A stretch of 64,000 nt of DNA from Amycolatopsis viridis (GTDB lineage: Bacteria; Actinomycetota; Actinomycetes; Mycobacteriales; Pseudonocardiaceae): contig NZ_JAANOU010000001.1 in NCBI RefSeq assembly GCF_011758765.1, positions 620,001-684,000 on the forward strand, given 5' to 3'. The position numbers and the translations under genes were made by a program. Shown piece after piece: positions 1 through 7,775 of the stretch. The notes below the pieces were generated by a model that saw nothing but the letters and a program-made list of their open reading frames with translations, was not told the origin of the DNA and did not search any database. The first letter of the stretch is position 1. Each line of letters begins with the position of its first letter.

Positions 1-564
1 AACCGGGCAAGAGTGATCGAATCCGGACGAGCGGGCTGGTTTCGGTCTCCCGCGCGGCTGATCCGATCTCGTTCGGTGCCTGCGCGGTCACGGAATCGGG
101 TTCCGATTCCGTGAGAAACTTACCAACTGTAGGCATTTGAGACAAGGTTACCCACATCCTTAGGGATGATCGCAACTCGTGCGCCCCTGCACGTCCGAGC
201 TGCGGTGACTCAGTTGCCCGGAAAGTCGCCAACCACGTCCGAGTTGTTAACGTCATGAAGTTAACGACTTGGCAACTTACTGCGGTTCCCGAAACGGCCG
301 TCGATCCTGGGTGGCGCGCGTTCGCCGCCCACTGTTAGGGACGGGCGAGCGCCAAAGGTATGACGCGCGTGGGCACATTTCCCGGCGCCGATGGAGCAGC
401 GAGGCGGTAGCGCTGCGTGACGAACCACCGCGTCCGGAATTCAACGCGGTGTCGTTCGTGCTGGTTACTCGCCGACCGGGATGCGCGCCACGCCGGCCCC
501 GACGGCAGGGCCGGGACGGAAGCTCACCTGAACGGCCGCGGGTAATTCGGCCCGCAGGTGTGGG
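1..564. other. Non-coding stretch downstream of the amidase-like gene
   Basis: I see no convincing gene here; the open frames are antisense extensions of the neighbouring coding pattern. It holds a perfect inverted repeat with 12-bp arms (88-99 and 103-114, spacer GTT) and two copies of GTTAACG (246-252 and 260-266), each containing the palindrome GTTAAC. These could be regulator sites for a gene beyond the left edge. A weak G+C hairpin at 538-555 lies just past the end of the minus-strand operon and could help termination, but it has no T-run. Confidence 0.5.
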
Positions 565-1866
565 CTACATCGCGTCGGCCAGCGCGGTCGACCAGGTCTC
601 TCGCGCGGCGTTGATCGAGCCCCAGTTCCGGGTCGGGTGCACGCGGTTGGTGAGCAGGATCGCAAACGACCGTGACACCGGGTCGATGACCAGTGACGTG
701 CCCGTGAACCCGGTGTGCCCGGCGGTCGCGGGCGAGGACAGCCCGCCCATGTAGAACCGCTGGTTCAGTTCGAAGCCGAGACCGTGTGCGTGACCGGGAA
801 ACGCCTGGTTGTAGTCGGTGAGCATGTCCCGCACGGTCCCCGGACGCAGGATCCGCGCGCCGCGGTAGGTACCGCCGTTGAGGATCGTCTGCGCCAGCAC
901 CGCCATGTCCCGTGCCGTCGAGAAGATGCCTGCGTGGCCGGACACGCCGCCGAGCGCCCACGCGTTCTCGTCGTGCACCTGACCGCGGACCATCCCGCGC
1001 GGGGGATCCGCCTCGAACTCGGTGGCTGCGATCCGGCTGAGCTCGCTCGCGGGCGGGTTGAACGTCGTATCGGTCATGCCGAGCGGCTGCGTGATCCGCT
1101 CCCGGACCACGGCGTCCAGGGACCGGCCGCTGATCCGCTCCACCAGGAAGCCGAGCGTCATCAGGTTGATGTCCGAGTACAGGTAGGCGGTGCCCGGCGG
1201 ATTCGTCAGTGGACTGTCGAGCACGGCTCGGCGGCGTGACGGGATGTCCGGATAGCCCTGCCACAGGGCCGGTCGCGGGTCGGCCTCGAGGCCGGAGGTG
1301 TGCGTGAGGAGCTGGCGCACGGTGACGTCTTGCTTGCCGTTCACCGCGAACTCGGGCAGGGCTTCCGCAACCGGCTCGTCCAGGGCGATCTTGCCGTCCT
1401 CGACCAGCTGCATCACGGCGAGCGAGGTGAACAGCTTCGTGATCGACGCCATGTCGAAGATCGTGTCCGGGCGCATGGGAACCTGCTGCTCCGGCGGCAG
1501 CTCGGTGCCCGCCGCGTCGGCGAACCGGAGTGCCCCGCCCGTCGCGATCTCGTCGATGATCACGCCGTCGTGTGCGAGCAGGCCGACGGCGCCGGAGAAG
1601 TGCGGATGTCCGGTCGCCGGGTCCGGCTTGGTCCAGTCGGTCAGGAAGCCGTCGGCGGCGCGCAGCGGCGCCGCGTCGAGCCCGGCGTCGGCGGGCGTGC
1701 CCGGGCGAAGCACCGTGTCGGGCGGTGCGAACTCGTAGTGCGGACGGTCGACCCGCCCGGTGTGGGCTTGTTCGTTGATGGTGGTGCTCGCTCCGGGAAT
1801 GGTCAGTGCGGATGCGGCCAGTACCACCGCGACCAGTAGTTTGCCCGCTCGCACGCCGGGCCTCAC
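565..1866 (-). CDS. Secreted beta-lactamase-fold serine hydrolase, likely AmiE/YbbE-type MurNAc-peptide amidase
   Basis: A 433-residue class C beta-lactamase-family protein. It has an N-terminal export signal, the SxxK motif in ASITKLF (nucleophile serine and lysine), a YSD version of the YxN motif, and an HTGFTG box near the C-terminus. The GTG start overlaps the stop of the upstream muramidase gene as GTGA. In Bacillus subtilis the equivalents of the three genes here (ybbD/nagZ, ybbC/namZ, ybbE/amiE) form a muropeptide recycling operon, and AmiE removes peptide from MurNAc. I infer the same role outside the membrane. Alternatives are an esterase or a D,D-peptidase of the same fold, which motifs alone cannot separate. 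Confidence 0.8.
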   Translation of the reverse strand: MRPGVRAGKLLVAVVLAASALTIPGASTTINEQAHTGRVDRPHYEFAPPDTVLRPGTPADAGLDAAPLRAADGFLTDWTKPDPATGHPHFSGAVGLLAHDGVIIDEIATGGALRFADAAGTELPPEQQVPMRPDTIFDMASITKLFTSLAVMQLVEDGKIALDEPVAEALPEFAVNGKQDVTVRQLLTHTSGLEADPRPALWQGYPDIPSRRRAVLDSPLTNPPGTAYLYSDINLMTLGFLVERISGRSLDAVVRERITQPLGMTDTTFNPPASELSRIAATEFEADPPRGMVRGQVHDENAWALGGVSGHAGIFSTARDMAVLAQTILNGGTYRGARILRPGTVRDMLTDYNQAFPGHAHGLGFELNQRFYMGGLSSPATAGHTGFTGTSLVIDPVSRSFAILLTNRVHPTRNWGSINAARETWSTALADAM

Positions 1867-3134
1867 CGGTAGTGGAGGTAGGGCCGGCGACGGGTGCTGA
1901 ACTCGCCGAGCTCGGACTGCCACGAGCTGACGATCTCGTCCACTCCGGCGCCACGATCGACCATGGTGCGCAGCCGGTCGGAACCGGACAGCTTGTCGAT
2001 TCCGTTGTCGGGCCGCCAGCCGAACAGGCCGGGGTGCAGCTTCTTCGCGGTGACGAGCATGGCCACCGCGGTGCGGATGGCGTCGAACGAAGCCGGATCG
2101 GTGACCGTGAGCTGTACCCCGCCACAGGTCTGGTTCACGAACTTGCCGAACGTCGGCACGAAGTAGGTCTCGCGGAAGCGCGCCCCCGGCAGCGCGAGCG
2201 CAGTCAGCTCCTCCCGCCACCGCCAGTCCACACCGGGGGCGCCGAGGATCTCGAAGGGCCGTGTCGTGCCCCGGCCCTCCGAGAAGACGGTGCCCTCGAA
2301 CAGGCCCGTGCCGGGGTAGACCAGTGCCGTGTCCGCGGTCGGCATGTTCGGGCTCGGTGGCGTCCAGTTCAGCCCGGTGTCGGCGAACAAGATGTCCCGT
2401 CGCCACCCCTCGGCCCACACCACCCGCAGGTCCGCCACGCGCACGCCATCGGCGGGGAGCAACTCGGCAGCGAAGTACTGCGCCAGCTCTCCGACGGTCA
2501 TGCCGTGCTGCTGGACGATCGGTTTGAGCCCGACACCGGAGGCGAACTCCGGCCGCAGCATCGGGCCGTAAGGCTTGCCGCCGATGGGGTTCGGCCGGTC
2601 GAGCACGACGAACCCGGCACCGGTCCGGCCGGCGGCGGACATCGCCGTGTACATCGACCAGATGTAGGTGTAGAACCGCGCCCCGACATCGGCGATGTCG
2701 AACACGACCAGCTCAACGCCGGCCTTCGTGAACATCCCGGCCAGCTTCGCGGCGTCGGCCCCGTACGCGTCGTAGACCGGAATGCCCGTGCGTGGATCGG
2801 TGTAGTCGCCCTCGGAGCCACCGGCCTGTGCGCTGCCCCGGAACCCGTGCTCCGGGCCGAACGCGGCTACCGGGCGGACACCGGCGGCGATCATCGAGTC
2901 GACTACGTGGTCGCCGTTGCCGAGCACGCCGGTCGGATTGGAGAGCACGCCGATCCTGCGGCCGGCGAGCGCACGCCAGCCCTCACGGGCGAGGACGTCT
3001 GCGCCGGGAACCACCGATGCGCGAGGTGTCAACGCCGTCGCGGGTGCCGGCTCCGCCATCGCAGACCCGCCGGTGACGAGCGGTGTCGCCAACGCACCCG
3101 TGACCAGGAACCGGCGACGGCTGAGGTTCACCAT
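1863..3134 (-). CDS. namZ: DUF1343 exo-beta-N-acetylmuramidase (NamZ-like), Tat-exported
   Basis: A 423-residue DUF1343 protein. The N-terminus has a twin-arginine signal (SRRRFLVTG), so it is probably exported folded. The family hallmark GPEHGFRG, containing the conserved acidic residue thought to be catalytic, is present at about residues 90-97. Characterised members (Bacillus NamZ) release MurNAc from the non-reducing end of peptidoglycan fragments. Its start lies inside the 3' end of nagZ (7-bp overlap), and its stop is shared with the amidase-like gene, so the three are translationally coupled. The family assignment is firm; the exact substrate is inferred from the family and from the nagZ and amidase neighbours. 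Confidence 0.87.
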   Translation of the reverse strand: MVNLSRRRFLVTGALATPLVTGGSAMAEPAPATALTPRASVVPGADVLAREGWRALAGRRIGVLSNPTGVLGNGDHVVDSMIAAGVRPVAAFGPEHGFRGSAQAGGSEGDYTDPRTGIPVYDAYGADAAKLAGMFTKAGVELVVFDIADVGARFYTYIWSMYTAMSAAGRTGAGFVVLDRPNPIGGKPYGPMLRPEFASGVGLKPIVQQHGMTVGELAQYFAAELLPADGVRVADLRVVWAEGWRRDILFADTGLNWTPPSPNMPTADTALVYPGTGLFEGTVFSEGRGTTRPFEILGAPGVDWRWREELTALALPGARFRETYFVPTFGKFVNQTCGGVQLTVTDPASFDAIRTAVAMLVTAKKLHPGLFGWRPDNGIDKLSGSDRLRTMVDRGAGVDEIVSSWQSELGEFSTRRRPYLHYR

Positions 3135-4912
3135 GTCAGACCGGTCCGGAAGGGATACCGGATCTGCCCGGTGTCATCCCCGGCCGGGACCCCGACGGGC
3201 AGCTTGCCCTGTGGCGCGATCTCGCCCTTGAGCACCTTCGCCAGCGAAGTCATCGTCACGTCCCGCCAGTCGTACGTTGCCACCCAGGTCGGCACGTCGG
3301 CGAAGCCCGCGTCGTACGGTTCCTGAACGGTCACGGCGACGACCGGCTTCCCCGTGCCCAGCAGCTCACGTACGAGCTCGCCCTGACCGGTGTCGCTGCG
3401 CAGTCCGTTGGTCAGGACGACGACCGTGTCCGCTCCGCGTGCCGCTGTCACCGACTCCTCGATCTTCGCGGCGCTCGGTTTGGCGCCCGTCGAAACCGCC
3501 GTGCCACCGAGCTGTCCGGCCAGTGCCCGGACCGGCTCGGCCGGGTAACCGGGGTAGTCCGGGTTGTTCCACCCGGTCACCAGGATCTTGCCGGGGTTGC
3601 GCAGGGGGAGCAGCCCGGCGTCGTTGCGCAGCAGGGTGGTCGTGCGGTCGGTGACGGCCTGGATCGCGGCCCGGCTGGCCGCCGTTCCGACCGCCTGCCG
3701 GACTGTGCGCATGCTGACCAGCGGCTTCGCCACAATGCCGCGCTTGTCCTTGAGCTTGAGGATCCGCAGCACGCTCTGGTTGATGCGGTCTTCGGTGAGC
3801 CGCCCGCTCTTCACCGCGTCGAGGACGCCGTTGACGGCGAGGCCCAGGTCGGGGGGCATCAGCATCTGGTCGACGCCGGCTTCCAGCGCCAGCACCGGGA
3901 TCTCCCCGTCGCTGTGCATCTGCCGCACGCCCGCCATCTGCAGCGAATCGGTGGCGACCACGCCGTCGTAGTGCAACTCGTCGCGCAGAATCCCCGTCAT
4001 GATCGGCTTCGACAGCGTCGCCGGCTCTCCGGAGGGGTCCAGGCTGGGAACCGTGATGTGCGCGGACATGATCACGTCGATGCCGGCGTCGATCGCGGCC
4101 TGGAACGGGGGCAGGTCGACCTGCCGCCACTGCTCCGCAGTGCGGTTGATCGTGGGCAGCCCGGAGTGGCTGTCGGTGGCGGCGTCGCCGTGCCCGGGGA
4201 AGTGCTTGGCCGCGGCCGACACCGTCTCGGTCGCCGGTCCGGAGTTCTGGTACCCGTCGATCTCCGCGGTGACCATCTGGCTGACCAGAGCGGGATCCGC
4301 GGAGAACGATCGTGAGCCGATGACCGGGTTGAGCGGGTTGGAGTTGACGTCGGCGTCGGGTGCGAAGTCCTGGTTGATGCCCATCGCCCGCAGCTCGTGA
4401 CCGTTCACCGTGGCGAGGGTGCGCGCGTCCTCGGCGCTGCGGCCGGCGCCGACGGCCATGCTGGACGGGAACTCGGTCGCCGGCGCGGCGATGCGCGTGA
4501 CGCGGCCGCCCTCCTGGTCCGTCGAGATGATCAACGGCACCCGCGCGCCGGAGGCGAGCGCAGCCTGTTGCAGCCCGTTCGACAGGCGCGCGAGCTGCGC
4601 CGGGTCGTCCACGTTGTCGGTGCCGGAGTTGTTGAAGTAGATGACCCCGCCCGGGTGGTAGCGCTGGACGACCTCGGCTGGCGTGTCCACCCCGTACTTC
4701 TTGCGGTTGCCCTCGTCGGGCTGGTCGGCCGCCTTGCCCCACACGTCGGCGACGAAGAGCTGCCCAACCTTCTCCTCGAGCGACATGCGCTGCAACGTCT
4801 GCTCGGCCCAGCCGCCCTGAAAACCGCCCGGTGCGGCGGAGGCGGTGCTCACGGCGCTCACGCCGAGCACACCCGCGACCATCGCGGTAAGCACATGACT
4901 CCTCCGGCGCAT
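3128..4912 (-). CDS. nagZ: Secreted glycoside hydrolase family 3 beta-N-acetylglucosaminidase (NagZ-like)
   Basis: A 594-residue GH3 enzyme with a Sec signal peptide (residues 1-27, ending in an ASA-type site). The catalytic domain carries the NagZ signature KHFPGHG at about 236-242, with the Asp/His pair shortly after, and the nucleophile aspartate in TDSLQM at about 321. A GH3 C-terminal domain follows from about residue 395. It should release terminal GlcNAc from cell-wall fragments outside the cell, before the co-transcribed muramidase and amidase act. The ATG at 4912 is preferred because the Shine-Dalgarno AGGGGAGG lies 6 nt upstream; a GTG at 4915 is possible but too close. Sec export contrasts with the Tat signal of its neighbour. 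Confidence 0.93.
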   Translation of the reverse strand: MRRRSHVLTAMVAGVLGVSAVSTASAAPGGFQGGWAEQTLQRMSLEEKVGQLFVADVWGKAADQPDEGNRKKYGVDTPAEVVQRYHPGGVIYFNNSGTDNVDDPAQLARLSNGLQQAALASGARVPLIISTDQEGGRVTRIAAPATEFPSSMAVGAGRSAEDARTLATVNGHELRAMGINQDFAPDADVNSNPLNPVIGSRSFSADPALVSQMVTAEIDGYQNSGPATETVSAAAKHFPGHGDAATDSHSGLPTINRTAEQWRQVDLPPFQAAIDAGIDVIMSAHITVPSLDPSGEPATLSKPIMTGILRDELHYDGVVATDSLQMAGVRQMHSDGEIPVLALEAGVDQMLMPPDLGLAVNGVLDAVKSGRLTEDRINQSVLRILKLKDKRGIVAKPLVSMRTVRQAVGTAASRAAIQAVTDRTTTLLRNDAGLLPLRNPGKILVTGWNNPDYPGYPAEPVRALAGQLGGTAVSTGAKPSAAKIEESVTAARGADTVVVLTNGLRSDTGQGELVRELLGTGKPVVAVTVQEPYDAGFADVPTWVATYDWRDVTMTSLAKVLKGEIAPQGKLPVGVPAGDDTGQIRYPFRTGLTW

Positions 4913-4962
4913 CACGAACCTCCCCTGATGATGACTGCCGGCGATCGGGCCGGCACTGGGGG

Positions 4963-4992
4963 AAGCTACTCAGTCGCCGCGGAGCAGGTCAA
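4963..4992 (-). promoter_or_regulatory. Putative promoter of the nagZ-namZ-amidase operon
   Basis: On the minus strand TTGACC (-35) and TAGCTT (-10) are separated by 18 bp, about 50 nt before the nagZ start. A GCCGGC inverted repeat lies in the leader between promoter and ribosome binding site. The match is by eye. Confidence 0.5.
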
Positions 4993-5066
4993 CGACCACC
5001 TTACTTTTGGCGGAGTCCGAAAGTGTCTTTCCGCGCCTGTCACCCACTTGGGCGAATCCATTGGAC

Positions 5067-5112
5067 ATAAAAATGCGCGGGCGCCGCCAGCGACATCGCC
5101 GGCGGCGCCCGC
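5067..5112 (-). terminator. Intrinsic terminator between the HAD gene and nagZ
   Basis: A perfect 12-bp G+C stem (5077-5088 with 5101-5112) whose 12-nt loop can form an inner 4-bp stem. Read on the minus strand it is followed by GCATTTTTAT, a T-run, so it should stop transcription coming from the HAD phosphatase side and insulate the nagZ promoter. Confidence 0.8.
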
Positions 5113-5400
5113 CCGCGCGGACCACTCGGGTGACCAAGCTGCAACTCATGTCGTACCTACGGGGACTCGGCGTCCGGCGTCCCGGTACGCAGTCCCTCGA
5201 CGACAAGCCTCCCGCGGCGCGCTGCGCGTGGGTGCCCGGTAGTCCGCGCACGGAGATCTTCGGGGAGTGACGGGACTTCTCTTCGTCTCGTCCTTGGCCG
5301 AATGACGTCCGCACTAACTTTGTACCCAGTGGCGCGCGTCACTTCAAGGGGTCGGACGGGTGCACCGGTACAGACGCTCGATCCGGTGATGGTGCCACCG

Positions 5401-6258
5401 TCAGCGACTAGACTTCTCTGTTCCCCCACGGCGTTTGCGTGTCAGACCGTACCAGGTGACACCGGCCGCGGCCACCGCGCCCAGTCCCAGTCCGACGGCC
5501 AAAGTGGCCGGTGACGGTGCCGGGAAACGGCTGCGCAAGGAGACCGGTTTGGTGAACTCCAGCACCGGCCAGCCGTGCTCGGCCGCGGTCCGCCGCAGGA
5601 GCCGGTCCGGGTTCACCGCGTGCGGCCTGCCCACCGTCTCCAGCAGCGGAACGTCGGTGCTGGAATCGGAATAGGCGTAACACTCCGCGAGTTCGTAACC
5701 GTTTTCCACGGCCAGTTGCTTCGCGGCCACGGCCTTTTGCTCGCCATAACAGTAGAAAGCAATTTCGCCGGAATAGCGGCCGTCCACGACCCCCATTCTC
5801 GTCGCGACGCTCGCGGTCGCGCCCAGCATCGCCGCGATCGGCGCCACCACCTCGTCGCCGGCCGCCGACAGCACGATCACGTCGTGACCCTGCTCCCGGT
5901 GCCACGTGATCAGCTCGGCGGCCTCGGCGTAGACGAGCGGATCGACGATGTCGTGCAGCGTCTCGTTGACGATCGCACGCACCTGGGCGACGTCCCAGCC
6001 CTTGCACAACGCGGAGATCTCCGCCCGCATCCGCTCGGTCCGGTCCGCGTCGGCCCCGGAGAGGGAGAAGACGAACTGCGCGTAGGCGCTCTTCAACGCG
6101 GCGCGCTTGCTGATCAGCCCCTCCCGCAGCAACGGCTTGCTGAAGGCCAGGGCGCTGGAGGAGGCGATGATCGTCTTGTCCAGGTCGAAGAAGGCCGCGA
6201 CCCCGGTTCCGGGGGCGGCGGGCTGATCGCTCGGCGGCGACGTGGAGGGTTCGGCCAC
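5401..6258 (-). CDS. HAD-IB family phosphatase (SerB-like), membrane-anchored
   Basis: A 285-residue haloacid dehalogenase subfamily IB hydrolase. Motif I is FFDLDKTII (about residues 23-31, nucleophile and acid aspartates), motif II is the serine in VLSAAG, and motif III/IV is YAYSDSSTDVPLL. A C-terminal hydrophobic helix (about 252-272) followed by RKRR suggests a tail anchor with the catalytic domain in the cytoplasm. The position, divergent from the ssd-tad operon, matches the mycobacterial Rv3661 homologue. The substrate is unknown; relatives act on phosphoserine or on lysophosphatidate-like substrates. The GTG start sits 6 nt after a TATCCT box, so it is probably leaderless. Confidence 0.88.
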   Translation of the reverse strand: MAEPSTSPPSDQPAAPGTGVAAFFDLDKTIIASSSALAFSKPLLREGLISKRAALKSAYAQFVFSLSGADADRTERMRAEISALCKGWDVAQVRAIVNETLHDIVDPLVYAEAAELITWHREQGHDVIVLSAAGDEVVAPIAAMLGATASVATRMGVVDGRYSGEIAFYCYGEQKAVAAKQLAVENGYELAECYAYSDSSTDVPLLETVGRPHAVNPDRLLRRTAAEHGWPVLEFTKPVSLRSRFPAPSPATLAVGLGLGAVAAAGVTWYGLTRKRRGGTEKSSR

Positions 6259-6264
6259 CGGTTC

Positions 6265-6270
6265 AGGATA
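6265..6270 (-). promoter_or_regulatory. -10 box of a probable leaderless transcript (HAD gene)
   Basis: TATCCT on the minus strand lies 6 nt before the GTG start. This is the spacing expected when transcription starts at the first base of the start codon. No Shine-Dalgarno is visible. Confidence 0.5.
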
Positions 6271-6391
6271 GGAGGAGGCCGTCCACCGGGTGTGAGGTGA
6301 CCACGAACGGTACCGGCCGGTCGGAAATTCGTTGCCGTCGCGGGAAATCGATTGCCGGTGCCGTTACCGAATTGTGGGTGTCGCGGAGCAC

Positions 6392-6419
6392 GTTCCGGCC
6401 GGTCCAGCCGAGTTAGAGT
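6392..6419 (+). promoter_or_regulatory. Putative promoter of the 6C small RNA
   Basis: A TAGAGT -10 box (6414-6419) lies about 7 nt before the inferred RNA start; the -35 is weak (GTTCCG at 6392-6397, 16-bp spacer). Confidence 0.4.
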
Positions 6420-6425
6420 GGAGCG

Positions 6426-6518
6426 CATCCGGTGTTCCCACCGGCGGTTCAGTCCGACCCCCCGGGGCTGAACCCACGGCGACCCCCGTCCTCCCCCTGG
6501 CGGGGGTCGTCCCTTTTC
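6426..6518 (+). ncRNA. 6C small RNA
   Basis: A stretch of about 93 nt with three successive hairpins and a terminator tail. The first is CCGGTG-TTCC-CACCGG (6429-6444). The second has the 7-bp stem GGTTCAG/CTGAACC (6446-6474) and a loop with six consecutive cytosines. The third is the 9-bp stem CGACCCCCG/CGGGGGTCG (6480-6509) with a C-rich loop, followed by TCCCTTTTC. C-rich loops on adjacent hairpins define the actinobacterial 6C RNA. In M. tuberculosis the 6C RNA (B11, ncRv13660c) lies between the homologues of the same two genes, on the same strand as ssd. 6C acts on mRNAs through its C-loops, as reported in mycobacteria. Confidence 0.88.
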
Positions 6519-6590
6519 ACTCGCGCGCGGGCGCGGATCCTGTCACGGCTCACCGACGATTCTGCTCGGTAGAGCCGTTTCGGCCCTGAG

Positions 6591-6617
6591 TTGTCCACAT
6601 GACCCTGGTTGTCCACA
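6591..6617 (+). promoter_or_regulatory. Pair of perfect DnaA boxes upstream of ssd
   Basis: TTGTCCACA occurs twice in the same orientation, at 6591-6599 and 6609-6617, 18 bp apart. This is the actinobacterial DnaA-box consensus. The pair lies about 85 bp before the ssd start and after the 6C terminator, so it could place the ssd-tad promoter under DnaA control. The second copy overlaps no annotated gene. Confidence 0.7.
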
Positions 6618-6701
6618 GGCTCAGCCGGAGCTCCTTGTCTCGGCATTGTGCGGGCACGACGGTGGAGGCAGGTCAATCACCGATCACTGCTGGGGGCCGT
6701 C

Positions 6702-7775
6702 ATGAACCACGTTCGTCCGCTCGTCGTCGCCCACGACGAAGTCATGCTCGACGAGATCCTGCGCGTCGCCGCCGCCGTGGGCTGCGAGACGGAGCGCGCA
6801 CCCGACCTGCTCGCCGCGCGGCCGCGCTGGCCGGACGCGCCGCTGGTGCTCGTCGACGAGCAGGCGGCCGACGCCGACGTGGACCTGCCGCGCCGCCCGG
6901 GCGTCCTGCTGATCACCAAGGGCGCACCCGACGCCCGCACCTGGCAGCGGGCGTTCCGGGCCGGGGTCGAGGACGTCGTGTCGCTGCCGGAGGACGAGGC
7001 CGTGCTGGCCACCGCGCTGGCCGACGTCGTCGATGGTCCCGGGGTGCCCGGCGGGCGGATCATCGGGGTGCTGGGCGGCCGGGGCGGAGCCGGCGCGTCC
7101 ATTCTGGCGGCGGCCACCGCATTGGCCGCCTGCCGCACCGAGCCCGGCGGTCTGCTGGTGGACTGCGACCCGCTCTCCGGCGGCATCGACGCGATGCTGG
7201 GCGCCGAGAACACCGACGGTCTGCGCTGGCCCGAGCTGCGGCCGGGCTCCGGGCGGTTGTCGATGCCGGCGTTGCTGAAGTCCCTGCCGGAGTTCCGGTA
7301 CCGCGGGCTGCGGCTGCCCTTCCTGTCGTGCCACCGCAACGGCGACGGGCCGACCGCACAGGCGCTGGCGGCGGTCGTCGAGGCCGGACGACGGGCCGGC
7401 CGGACCGTGGTGTGCGATCTGCCGCGCCACCTGGACGGTCCGGGACTTGCGGTGATCGCCCGGGCCGACCTGGTCGTCGTGGTGATCCCGGCGGAGATGC
7501 GGGCGTGTCTCGCGGCCCGGCGGGTGGTCAAGCAGCTGGGCGATCCGGCCGACCGGGTCCGGCTCGTCGTGCGCGGGCCTGCGCCGGGCGACCTGGACCC
7601 GAGCGTGGCCGCCGGTGCGGTCGGGCTACCGCTGTTGACCTCGATGCCGCTGGAGCGGCAGCTGGATCGGGAGATCGAACAGGGCAACTTCCTGCCGCGG
7701 CCGCGGGGCGCGCTGCTGGAGACGGGGCGCCTGATCCTGGCCGAGGCGCGGGCGAAGCAGGTGCTGGCGGCATGA
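6702..7775 (+). CDS. ssd: Septum site-determining protein Ssd (CpaE/MinD-like)
   Basis: A 357-residue protein with a receiver-like N-terminal half (about 1-115) and a MinD/CpaE-type P-loop fold from about residue 120. The ATPase motif is the deviant GGRGGAGAS, which lacks the usual GKT/GKS lysine-threonine pattern, so ATP hydrolysis is doubtful. Ssd of mycobacteria affects septation and lies at the head of the same operon; CpaE proteins position Tad pilus machinery. The ATG start was chosen over upstream in-frame codons because conserved sequence begins there. Its stop overlaps the tadA start as ATGA. Confidence 0.88.
   Translation: MNHVRPLVVAHDEVMLDEILRVAAAVGCETERAPDLLAARPRWPDAPLVLVDEQAADADVDLPRRPGVLLITKGAPDARTWQRAFRAGVEDVVSLPEDEAVLATALADVVDGPGVPGGRIIGVLGGRGGAGASILAAATALAACRTEPGGLLVDCDPLSGGIDAMLGAENTDGLRWPELRPGSGRLSMPALLKSLPEFRYRGLRLPFLSCHRNGDGPTAQALAAVVEAGRRAGRTVVCDLPRHLDGPGLAVIARADLVVVVIPAEMRACLAARRVVKQLGDPADRVRLVVRGPAPGDLDPSVAAGAVGLPLLTSMPLERQLDREIEQGNFLPRPRGALLETGRLILAEARAKQVLAA

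Larger units (their letters stand above)
4916..5400. other. Intergenic region upstream of nagZ
   Basis: No gene is supported here. It contains, in the direction of nagZ transcription, a strong intrinsic terminator, a sigma-70-like promoter and a purine-rich ribosome binding site, listed separately where useful. The roughly 290 bases between the end of the HAD gene and the terminator show no clear coding signal; a short untranslated RNA ending at the terminator cannot be excluded. Confidence 0.6.

Noticed and set aside
269-754. A plus-strand frame in the left gap
   Set aside because: It runs into the antisense of the amidase gene, has no plausible ribosome site or homology, and is rich in Arg and Pro.
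4970-5314. A 114-codon minus-strand frame upstream of nagZ
   Set aside because: It spans a strong intrinsic terminator and the nagZ promoter and has no recognised domain.
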